Positions 7,207 through 14,813 of a stretch of DNA of 64,000 nucleotides are shown here, in pieces. The notes beneath the pieces were generated by a model that ran no database searches, was not told the origin of the DNA, and worked only from the letters and a program-made list of their open reading frames with translations. The stretch's first letter is position 1, and the number at the start of each line of letters is the position of its first letter. Origin of the DNA: Enterovibrio qingdaonensis (GTDB taxonomy: Bacteria; Pseudomonadota; Gammaproteobacteria; Enterobacterales; Vibrionaceae); contig NZ_JAJUBB010000001.1 in the NCBI RefSeq assembly GCF_028683135.1, positions 62,001 to 126,000 on the forward strand. Direction: 5' to 3'. The position numbers and the translations under genes were made by a program.

Positions 7207-9453
7207 TTAAGATGCTGGGTATAATCGCCCGGCTCTTTGTTTTTTAAGCAAGGCAATCAAATCATCTGCTGGCATTGGAGGGTAGTAGAAATGCCCCTGG
7301 GCGAAGTTACAGCCAATGTTTCTCAGTAATTCTTGCTGATCAATCGTCTCCACACCCTCGGCAACCACTTTCAATTGAAGCAGGTTCGCCATACTAACGA
7401 CCGCCTGACATATCACGAGATCGTCTTTCGATTGAGGAAGATCTTTAATAAATCCGCGATCGATTTTCACGGTGTTTACTGGGAAGTGTTTTAGGTAGGC
7501 GAGTGACGAATATCCCGTACCGAAATCATCAATAGCAAGACTAATACCCGAGGTGGTTAAACGGTTAAGTATGTGTTGGTTCCGTTCGAGATTCTCAATG
7601 AAAACCTGTTCTGTCAGCTCTATTTGTACTCGCGATGGCGGAATATCATAGCGATTGACAGACCGAATGACGTAGTCGGCGAGATACCCATCCTGGAACT
7701 CGTGACCGGAAACGTTAATTGCAATGCACTTTGGGGCGCATCGTTCATCAAGCATGTGCGAGTATTGTTTTAATGCAGTGTCGACGACCCAATGGCCAAG
7801 GCGCTGCATTAACCCTGTTTCTTCTGCAGTTTGAATGATGATATCTGGGCTGATCACCGCGCCATTTGTGGATTCCCATCTTACAAGAGCCTCCACACCA
7901 ACGACTTGTCGTGTTCTCAAATCAACCTGTGGTTGAAAATGCAATTGAAGCTCGTCGTTATTTATCGCTTTACGAATGGCTCGTTCGAGTTCTTTTTTAT
8001 GATTCAGTTGTTCTTGCATGGTTTGGTTATACGCGACAACCTTACGGCTACCCAATACTTTGGCCTTGTGTGACGCGGTATCTGCATGTCGAAGTAATTC
8101 ATCAGCACGCATGTCTTCAATGTAGCGGTATGCAATACCAATCGCGCAGCTCGTGAGAATGTCGTTATCTTCAATATAGAACTCTTCTTCTAAGCACATT
8201 CTCAATTGATTAGCCTGCATTTCAGCTTCCAGTTGAGACATGCCCGGGCAGGCGATCATAAATTGGTCGTTGCTGGTTCTGGCGAGCAGGGCGTGAGGTG
8301 GCAACACAGACTTAAAGCGCTTAGCAGCCTCTAGCAATAGCTGATCTGCGACAAGGTAGCCGTACATATCATTTATCTCTTGAAGCTTGTCCAGAGCAAT
8401 ACACAGGAGCACAACATCTTGGTCGCTGCGAATAGAACGTTCCAAATAACATTCAAGTGCAAAACGGTTAGGTAAATGGGTTTGCGGATCGTGGTTGGCA
8501 GTGAATTGCAGTTGCGCTTCGACTTCCCTGCGTTGAGTGATTTCCCCTTTCAGCTTCATGACCGATTCAGATTCGGCGCGTCGTCCCATGACATTGACCT
8601 CCAGTAAGTAGAGGGAAATTGCGACTAACGCGGTCACAACGATACCGGAGATAAAAATAAGCATCGGTAACGAGAAATAGGAAAGGTTATATTCTGTTTG
8701 CTGCCATACGGTCAGTTGCCATTTTCCATTCAATGCATTCACATCAACCATGTTGGCGAGTACGCCATGCTGATGGGGTAACTCGCCATAAAACTGAGCG
8801 TTGTTGTCACTTAACACTAACGTTTGTTGGGGGCGAAGAAACTGTTCAGCAATAGCACTCAGCATATGGTTAACGTCGTAGCGTGCCCCAAGATAGCCGG
8901 CTATTTTTCCGCCAAATTCGACCGGATGAAGCATTTCTATATAGAGATCCCCGTTATCACCTTGTATGACATCAGACGTTGATAGCTTTGACAGTACAGG
9001 CATGGTGTTAAATTTGACTGTGGGGGCAATTTTCCAGTCGCTTACATCATTGTTAGGTTTAAACGATGAGGGGGATCGAAGCACCATTTTATTGTCGAGA
9101 TCCATCCAATACACACCAACGAAAAAAGGAAAGGTTTCGCGGATGTTGGCAGTGACAGATCGCCAGTTTTGCTCTGTGACATCGCCATCGTTTTGGAAGT
9201 TATTTGCCAGCCATACAATGAAATAGGCTTCTTTTTGCAAATTCACCTCAATAGCCCGTTGTAGTCGATTAACTTCAATGCTGAGCATTTGGTCTTGAAG
9301 TTCGACCTGGCGCGATTGTGCGCTTCGGTACAGGGTAAAGGTTGAGATAAGGATAAGCATGCAAACGACTGCAATCGCGACGACAGATACAAAGCGCGGT
9401 GCATTTTGCGACGTTTCAGTGAAAGGATCATTGCGCTGAGTGGTGTCGTGCAA
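7207..9453 (-). CDS. CHASE-GGDEF-EAL protein, probable c-di-GMP phosphodiesterase
   Basis: Inner-membrane signalling protein of 748 residues. Membrane helices at about 21-42 and 262-284 bracket a periplasmic sensor of CHASE type (FVGVYWMDLDNKMVLRSP around 110-128). A GGDEF domain follows (about 315-475) with the active-site loop degraded to SNDQF at 394-398, so cyclase activity is unlikely. The C-terminal EAL domain is complete: E521-A-L, NVSGHEF, ELTEQVF, DDFGTGYSS, K in TVKIDRGF and the Glu of AEGVE. Hydrolysis of c-di-GMP is therefore predicted. The frame starts at a TTG (9453) with GAGG eight bases upstream; the next Met in frame lies inside the first helix. It is divergent from a second EAL protein. 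Confidence 0.87.
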   Translation of the reverse strand: MHDTTQRNDPFTETSQNAPRFVSVVAIAVVCMLILISTFTLYRSAQSRQVELQDQMLSIEVNRLQRAIEVNLQKEAYFIVWLANNFQNDGDVTEQNWRSVTANIRETFPFFVGVYWMDLDNKMVLRSPSSFKPNNDVSDWKIAPTVKFNTMPVLSKLSTSDVIQGDNGDLYIEMLHPVEFGGKIAGYLGARYDVNHMLSAIAEQFLRPQQTLVLSDNNAQFYGELPHQHGVLANMVDVNALNGKWQLTVWQQTEYNLSYFSLPMLIFISGIVVTALVAISLYLLEVNVMGRRAESESVMKLKGEITQRREVEAQLQFTANHDPQTHLPNRFALECYLERSIRSDQDVVLLCIALDKLQEINDMYGYLVADQLLLEAAKRFKSVLPPHALLARTSNDQFMIACPGMSQLEAEMQANQLRMCLEEEFYIEDNDILTSCAIGIAYRYIEDMRADELLRHADTASHKAKVLGSRKVVAYNQTMQEQLNHKKELERAIRKAINNDELQLHFQPQVDLRTRQVVGVEALVRWESTNGAVISPDIIIQTAEETGLMQRLGHWVVDTALKQYSHMLDERCAPKCIAINVSGHEFQDGYLADYVIRSVNRYDIPPSRVQIELTEQVFIENLERNQHILNRLTTSGISLAIDDFGTGYSSLAYLKHFPVNTVKIDRGFIKDLPQSKDDLVICQAVVSMANLLQLKVVAEGVETIDQQELLRNIGCNFAQGHFYYPPMPADDLIALLKKQRAGRLYPAS

Positions 9454-9724
9454 GGGGATAACCTCAACTATGAGTCATGTGTCTCTCAAAGAAGTCTATG
9501 TCATCAGGGGCAAATCGCAATGTAATAGAAAGGAAAGAATGTCTTAAAAATAAGAACTAAGATCATGATTGTGTTACTGAATAGCTATGCAATCAACAAA
9601 AGTCCTCCCCCCGAGATTTGCGGCAGTGATTTTCACGATTGACCTGATTACTGATACGAATCCTTGCAGCGTCTCGTTTTTTTTTAAAATCATTACCTTC
9701 AAGTGTCCTATTCTTAGCTACAGG

Positions 9725-11275
9725 ATGATGGAATGGATAGGGGCCTCAGTGGATTGGCTCAAAAAACATACGAAAGCATTGTTGATAATTATATTGTCAG
9801 CTCTGGTTGCATATTTCTCTCAATTTTCAGTTGCCAATTGGCTGGTAAAGCAGAAAATTCAGGAGGATGCGACTGTGTTGTCCACACTCTATTCTGGGCT
9901 GTACCGGGAGAGCTTTGAACAGCTGAAAACCTTGTCATCAAAACTCAGTTATCAATGTAGCAACGAAGACATTGAGCTGATGAATCAAGCAAAATCAAGT
10001 AACCTCTTTGTCGATTATGTCGACCTTCACCTAACCAATAATCACTCCTGTTCCATCTATAACAGTGAAAAAGCAGGGCGACCTTTCGGCAGTTTCCCGC
10101 CAGAGGATGAGTTGGACTTCGATGATGTTACGTTAATCATGGAAAACAGTCAGTTCGAGGAAATGCGACTCCATACATCACAAGGCACCCTCAGATTTAT
10201 TTTCCAGCAACCGCGAAACTTTCTCTCAAACTGCGAAATGTGCTTATACATGACCGTCAATGTGGACGGTCGGACGATACAGCTCTATCACCACGCCGAT
10301 GTGCCTTATCGAGAAGTCTATGAAGGGCCGATGGGTGAAAATAAGATGATGATTAAGCTGTATATTAACCAAGAAGGCGTGGACTTTCTGGTTGGTGAAC
10401 TCGTTGACATGGTTTCGGTGTTTATCATTTTGCTTGGCGTACTTTTTGCGGTCGGTTTTGAACTAAATCAGACGGAGCGAAAGGGCCTGACGGGCTTACT
10501 TAACGAGGCGATCGAATCGAATGCACTCAAGCCGTTTTATCAGCCTATTGTTCGTCCCGAAGGCGGAGAATACAAAGTGGTAGGCGGTGAGGTGTTAGTC
10601 AGGTGGCTGGCATCAAATGGTGAGTATATTCCACCTGATACCTTTATTCCGCTCGCTGAACAAAACGGCACAATCCACAAAATCACGGATCAGCTTATCG
10701 ACAATGTGTTGCATCACTTAAAAAGTACCGTGTTACCTGAGCGTTTTTTTGTCAGCGTGAATGTTTCGCCAAGCTATTTAGAACGCGCGGATACGGCAGA
10801 AAACTTACTCTCTAAGCTTAAAGAGTGTGGTATCGACCCGCATATTCTTTCTTTAGAAATCACTGAACGGACGAAGTTTAGTGATTTGAATAAAGCATCA
10901 GAATGTATTGAAACGCTGACCGAGCAAGGTATTTCCATCAAACTTGATGACTGTGGTACCGGTTATGGGGCGTTTTCTTATCTCCATATTCTGAATATCG
11001 ATACGATCAAAATTGATCGTATGTTCGTAGACGGGATTGGCACGGAAAACTTTAAGATCAAAATCCTCGACTCCATACTCGCGTTTGCCAGAGAATCAAA
11101 ATTACACGTGGTTGCAGAAGGTATCGAAAACAAAACGCAGGCAGATTATTTGATAGGCGCCGGTGTGGAAATGCTGCAAGGCTCTTATTTTGGCGATCCT
11201 GTTCCGTTTGATATTTTCAAAACAACGTTTACGCCTTCCGATCCTTTGTCCTCGACACATATCCTCATTCAATAA
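9725..11275 (+). CDS. CSS-motif EAL-domain c-di-GMP phosphodiesterase
   Basis: Membrane-anchored phosphodiesterase of 516 residues. An N-terminal helix (about 16-38), a periplasmic region with several cysteines (YQCSNED, HSCSIYNS, NCEMCLYM) resembling the CSS redox/disulfide sensor, a second helix near 240-262, then a cytoplasmic EAL domain. The EAL motif reads EVL, a tolerated variant, and the other catalytic groups are present (NVSPSYL, LEITERT, DDCGTGYGAF, KIDRMF, AEGIE). In CSS-EAL proteins periplasmic redox state governs activity. The frame is open from 9587, but the extra 46 residues are unlike the family; ATG 9725 follows ACAGG closely. No GGDEF domain is present. Confidence 0.85.
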   Translation: MMEWIGASVDWLKKHTKALLIIILSALVAYFSQFSVANWLVKQKIQEDATVLSTLYSGLYRESFEQLKTLSSKLSYQCSNEDIELMNQAKSSNLFVDYVDLHLTNNHSCSIYNSEKAGRPFGSFPPEDELDFDDVTLIMENSQFEEMRLHTSQGTLRFIFQQPRNFLSNCEMCLYMTVNVDGRTIQLYHHADVPYREVYEGPMGENKMMIKLYINQEGVDFLVGELVDMVSVFIILLGVLFAVGFELNQTERKGLTGLLNEAIESNALKPFYQPIVRPEGGEYKVVGGEVLVRWLASNGEYIPPDTFIPLAEQNGTIHKITDQLIDNVLHHLKSTVLPERFFVSVNVSPSYLERADTAENLLSKLKECGIDPHILSLEITERTKFSDLNKASECIETLTEQGISIKLDDCGTGYGAFSYLHILNIDTIKIDRMFVDGIGTENFKIKILDSILAFARESKLHVVAEGIENKTQADYLIGAGVEMLQGSYFGDPVPFDIFKTTFTPSDPLSSTHILIQ

Positions 11276-11280
11276 CATCA

Positions 11281-11319
11281 TTCACCTTTTACCTTTTACC
11301 TTTTACCTTTCACCTTTTT
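11281..11319 (+). repeat. Heptamer tandem repeat (TTTTACC)n
   Basis: About five to six copies of a T/C-rich heptamer, three perfect (TTTTACC) flanked by variants (TTCACC, TTTCACC), starting six bases after the phosphodiesterase stop codon. It is purine-poor on the plus strand. It has no spacers and is not a CRISPR. Confidence 0.85.
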
Positions 11320-11486
11320 AGCTTGCAACAGTTATATGTTTCACCCAAATGCGTGATGAATAGCTGGTGGTTTGTTGATTTTGCTGTTTTAATCAATAAG
11401 ATCAATTTGTTAACGTCGAGTCATTCCAAATTCTACGACTAGACTGAAATATAGGGCGAGAAATTACGTTCAATTTGGTAAGACTA

Positions 11487-11750
11487 GGGTCTGTTGCTCT
11501 TTGTTGATGATTTTTGCAGCAGTATGTGTGGACTTTATGCAAGGCAGAGGCTTCGATGTGTAGCTGGCCTACATGAGAAGCAGATAACGAAGGAGAAAGT
11601 CCACACAAACGCTGCCCGAAGGGTTCTGCTAAAACCGTTTTGTGCTTTGTTGAGCTGCATTTGCTTAGAGTAACTAGGCGACATACACCTCGCCGCGCCT
11701 AAAACGTTTTTCGCTAGAACAAAAATTGATCATCAAAGAACAACAGACCC
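11487..11750. mobile_element. MITE-like element with imperfect terminal inverted repeats
   Basis: A 264-bp non-coding segment bounded by imperfect inverted repeats of about 28 bases: the left end begins GGGTCTGTTGCTCTTTGTTG and the right end finishes CAACAGACCC, with the inner part of both repeats matching apart from small gaps. The interior contains no reading frame of note and has a second inverted pair (GTGTGGACTTT near 11526 and AAAGTCCACAC near 11597). No clear target duplication is visible. The size, termini and lack of coding capacity suit a non-autonomous transposable element. The parent family is not identified. Confidence 0.6.
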
Positions 11751-11810
11751 GAGAAACTCTTTCTTATTTATGGACTCAAAGAGTGACACAAGGCCTAAGG
11801 ATGTGTGTTT

Positions 11811-12818
11811 ATGTTTAAATCGTTTTTTCTGGATAAGCGTTGGTTTCATTGGTCGATTCTCGGCTCTGCGCTTATTCTCTATGTGACTTGGTACAAAGTA
11901 GAAATTGATGTCAAAGTAAACGAATGGTTTGGTTCTTTTTACAACCTCATACAAAAAGCCCTTTCTGAACCAAACGCTGTGACGTTCGAGGAATTCTTCG
12001 CAGGATGTGTTGAGTTTTTCAATATCGTCTCCGTCTACATCATCATTGCCGTCATGCTCGACTTCTTTGTCAGACACTACGTGTTCCGTTGGCGTACTGC
12101 GATGAATGACTACTACATGTCACATTGGAACAAAATCCGCCATATCGAAGGTGCATCACAGCGTATTCAGGAAGATACAATGCGCTTCGCACGGATTATG
12201 GAAGGTCTGGGTGTTAGCTTTATGCGTTCACTCATGACATTGGTAGCCTTCCTTCCAATTCTATGGACCTTAAGTGAGCATGTGACTGAATTACCGTGGA
12301 TTGGTGAGGTCAGCCGTTCATTGGTTTACCTCGCTATTCTCTCTGCGCTGTTTGGTACAGTGCTGTTGGCCATCGTGGGGATCAAACTGCCAGGCCTTGA
12401 GTTTAAAAACCAAAAAGTCGAAGCCGCTTATCGTAAAGAATTGGTTTTCGGTGAAGATCATGACGACCGTGCACAACCTGAATCCGTCAAAGAACTGTTC
12501 CAAAATGTACGTAAAAACTACTTTAACCTGTATCGCCACTACTTGTACTTCGACATTGCGAAATGGTCGTACATTCAGTACACCGTCATCGTGCCGTACA
12601 TTGCGTTAGGTCCAACGATTGTCTCTGGCGCGATCACCTTGGGTGTTCTACAGCAAATTCTTCGTGCGTTCGGTAAGGTTGAGGATTCATTCCAGTTCCT
12701 TGTTCATTCTTGGAGCACAATTGTTGAGTTGATGTCTATTTACAAACGTTTGAAAGGATTTGAAGAACAGATAGAAATCGCAATCAACGCTGAACAGGAA
12801 GCAGCAACAGATCAGTAG
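11811..12818 (+). CDS. sbmA: SbmA/BacA-type peptide antibiotic transporter
   Basis: Inner-membrane, proton-driven importer of the SbmA/BacA family, which takes up proline-rich peptides, microcins and modified peptides. The 335 residues align by eye with E. coli SbmA from its second helix on (HWSILGSALILYVTWYKVEI, HYVFRWRTAMNDYYM, HIEGASQRIQEDTMRFA, VGIKLPGLEFKNQ, KVEAAYRKELVFGED, SWSTIVELMSIYKRLK). It lacks about 70 N-terminal residues of the E. coli protein, while MFKSFF at the start is shared, so this looks like a naturally short form. ATG 11811 is preferred over GTG 11805 because AAGG lies ten bases upstream. The MITE-like element ends 60 bases before it. Confidence 0.88.
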   Translation: MFKSFFLDKRWFHWSILGSALILYVTWYKVEIDVKVNEWFGSFYNLIQKALSEPNAVTFEEFFAGCVEFFNIVSVYIIIAVMLDFFVRHYVFRWRTAMNDYYMSHWNKIRHIEGASQRIQEDTMRFARIMEGLGVSFMRSLMTLVAFLPILWTLSEHVTELPWIGEVSRSLVYLAILSALFGTVLLAIVGIKLPGLEFKNQKVEAAYRKELVFGEDHDDRAQPESVKELFQNVRKNYFNLYRHYLYFDIAKWSYIQYTVIVPYIALGPTIVSGAITLGVLQQILRAFGKVEDSFQFLVHSWSTIVELMSIYKRLKGFEEQIEIAINAEQEAATDQ

Positions 12819-12844
12819 TCGTTGCGGAAAATTATTACTTCGCG

Positions 12845-12870
12845 AGCCCGCTTATCCAGCGGGCTTTTTT
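12845..12870 (+). terminator. Terminator after sbmA
   Basis: Stem AGCCCGC/GCGGGCT with a 7-base loop and a run of T, 27 bases after the sbmA stop codon. Confidence 0.88.
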
Positions 12871-12917
12871 GTTGTTTGAAATGCCTTCGTGTCCCAGGAA
12901 GTTAATGGTTCTCATGT

Positions 12918-12991
12918 TGTACGAGGAAAAAAATTTGTACAAGAGTGATCCATTGTTACGCTTAAGTTGTACAAAGTAGAAACCCTGTACA
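12918..12991 (+). promoter_or_regulatory. Probable operator/promoter region of the LitR-type operon
   Basis: Four TGTAC(A/G) sites precede the first gene: 12918 (TGTACG), 12936, 12968 and 12986 (all TGTACA). They form two pairs, each with start-to-start spacing of 18 bases, and all four have the same orientation context. TGTACA half-sites in direct or phased repeats are known targets of light-sensing MerR proteins of the LitR/CarH group, and such a regulator is the second gene here. A possible promoter is TTGTAC (12935) with TACGCT (12957), which would put the first pair over the -35 box. The regulator assignment is inference. Confidence 0.6.
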
Positions 12992-13006
12992 AGAAGGAAC
13001 GACAAA

Positions 13007-13966
13007 ATGGCGATTAAACTTGGAGTCAGTGCATGTGTCATCGGTGAAAAGGTAAGGTTTGATACAGGACATAAGCGAAGCCACTTTGTCAGCGAAGAGT
13101 TACAACCTTTCGTTGAGTATGTTCCTGTGTGTCCGGAAATGGCGATCGGCATGGGAACACCACGACCAACCATACGCTTGTTGGATCGGGGAGAGGAAAT
13201 CGGTGTTCGGCTCGTTGAAACAAAAGACAGCGAAATTGACCATACGGATAAGATGATGGCATTCAGCGAGTCCACTGCTGAGCGGTTGGCAAGCATGGAG
13301 CTTTGCGGTTATGTCGTCTGTGCTAAGTCACCGACGTGTGGTATGGAGAGGGTAAAAATCTATCGTGAAAATGGCCATGTGGCTTCTGAGAAAATTGGCG
13401 TGGGACTATACACCCAAGCACTGATCAAGCGAATGCCTTGGTTACCCATAGAAGAAGATGGTCGGCTTAATGATCCTGTATTGAAAGAAAACTTTGTCTT
13501 TCGCGTATTTGCGCTTCACGACCTGTATCAATCAGTGGCGTCGGGGATCACCCGAAAAGCAATCATCGACTTTCATTCTCGCTACAAATTGGTGCTTATG
13601 GCACACAGCCCCACGTCATACAAAGCACTAGGATCTTTTGTTGCCCGTATTGCGGAACACGACATCAATGCATTCTTTTATGAGTACCGAACTTTATTTA
13701 TGCAGGCTATTGCTCACCGAGCGAGTCGAAAAAATAACACTAACGTGTTGATGCATCTACAAGGTTACTTTAAGCGTGATCTCAATAAGAACCAGAAAGC
13801 GGAACTCGCGAAACTGATTGAGTCTTACCGTAAGGGGAATATGCCGTTACTTGCTCCACTCACGCTCATAAACCACCACCTTCAACAAAACCCTGACGAC
13901 TACCTACGCAAGCAGAGCTATTTGAATCCGTATCCTGAAAGCTTGAGGTTACGTTATGGCCTATGA
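13007..13966 (+). CDS. DUF523 and DUF1722 (YbgA-like) fusion protein
   Basis: First gene of the light-response operon. The 319 residues comprise an N-terminal DUF523 domain (about 1-150; cysteine-containing motifs GVSACVIGEKVRFDTGHKR, VPVCPEMAIGMGTPRP and CAKSPTCGMERV) and a C-terminal DUF1722/YbgA domain (about 180-310; HDLYQSVASG, KLVLMAHSPTSYKALG, LMHLQGYFKRDLN). The conserved cysteines suggest a metal or Fe-S cofactor, but the biochemical function is unknown. It is commonly found beside photolyase and LitR-type genes. Its end overlaps the regulator gene by 11 bases. Confidence 0.88.
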   Translation: MAIKLGVSACVIGEKVRFDTGHKRSHFVSEELQPFVEYVPVCPEMAIGMGTPRPTIRLLDRGEEIGVRLVETKDSEIDHTDKMMAFSESTAERLASMELCGYVVCAKSPTCGMERVKIYRENGHVASEKIGVGLYTQALIKRMPWLPIEEDGRLNDPVLKENFVFRVFALHDLYQSVASGITRKAIIDFHSRYKLVLMAHSPTSYKALGSFVARIAEHDINAFFYEYRTLFMQAIAHRASRKNNTNVLMHLQGYFKRDLNKNQKAELAKLIESYRKGNMPLLAPLTLINHHLQQNPDDYLRKQSYLNPYPESLRLRYGL

Positions 13967-14813
13967 AGAAACCTTGCTGACGATTGGCGAAGTGTCGGAT
14001 CTGACTGGGGTAAACTCCGTCACATTGAGAGCGTGGCAACGGCGGTATGGATTACTTAAGCCTCAGCGAACTCCGAAGGGGCACCGATTATACACCTCAG
14101 GTGATGTAAGCCGAATACGAGACATCTTAAATTGGCTAGATAAAGGGGTTGCGGTAAGTCAGGTAAAAGCCTTGCTAGAAACCCAAACAGGAGTGCATGA
14201 AGAAGTTGAACAGCCAGATACAGAGTATGTTGCTGTTCAAAATGCGCTGATGTCTTTACATGCGACAGCCTTAACCAAACAACTCTTAGATTTAACGAAG
14301 CATTACCCCATACGTGTTTTGGAAAAACGTATTTTTGACCCTTTAGATGATTGGTTACTGAGGCAAAAATCGCCTGCGATGAAGCCCTACATCAGTTTGT
14401 GGCAGACGGCGTTGAGAAATACTCTCGCGTACCTTGCGTTTGATAACGCAAAAGGAAAAAACACTAGATGGTGTTGGCTGGTGGGGTTGGATGAGAATCC
14501 CGGCTACTCAATATACGTGAAAGCCCTTAAGTTACAGCTTGAAGGTTACAGTGTCACGGTATTGGAAGGGGTAAATAGCGGAATATCAGGCCTTTATGTG
14601 TCGTTAATCGACCAATCAGTTGAACAACTGGTGGTGTTTTCTGACCAAGCGTTATCCGCCAGTTGTCGAAAAGAGCTTGAAGAAATCATGGGGAAAGGGA
14701 TGTTGAGCATGGTAATTGCAGGGAAATGCACAGTGATTCATCCAGAGCTATTGCCAGCGTCAACGCCCAAATTACATGGCGGTGATCACAGTCATAAGGG
14801 AGAAACGCAATGA
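13956..14813 (+). CDS. MerR-family regulator, LitR/CarH type lacking an obvious B12 signature
   Basis: Transcription factor of 285 residues. An N-terminal MerR helix-turn-helix (about 7-75: LTIGEVSDLTGVNSVTLRAW, RRYGLLKPQRTPKGHRLY) is followed by a helical linker and a C-terminal domain with the layout of the cobalamin-binding module of LitR/CarH light sensors. The expected E/DxHxxG cobalamin-ligand motif is not visible; the matching place appears to read GLDENPGYSIYVKAL, without histidine. This fits the so-called class II LitR proteins reported in Pseudomonas, which do not bind adenosylcobalamin. It probably autoregulates the operon through the TGTACA sites. The stop overlaps the photolyase start (ATGA). 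Confidence 0.82.
   Translation: MAYEETLLTIGEVSDLTGVNSVTLRAWQRRYGLLKPQRTPKGHRLYTSGDVSRIRDILNWLDKGVAVSQVKALLETQTGVHEEVEQPDTEYVAVQNALMSLHATALTKQLLDLTKHYPIRVLEKRIFDPLDDWLLRQKSPAMKPYISLWQTALRNTLAYLAFDNAKGKNTRWCWLVGLDENPGYSIYVKALKLQLEGYSVTVLEGVNSGISGLYVSLIDQSVEQLVVFSDQALSASCRKELEEIMGKGMLSMVIAGKCTVIHPELLPASTPKLHGGDHSHKGETQ

Noticed and set aside
11281-11319. Possible CRISPR-like repeats
   Set aside because: The units are seven bases and directly adjacent, without spacers or cas genes.
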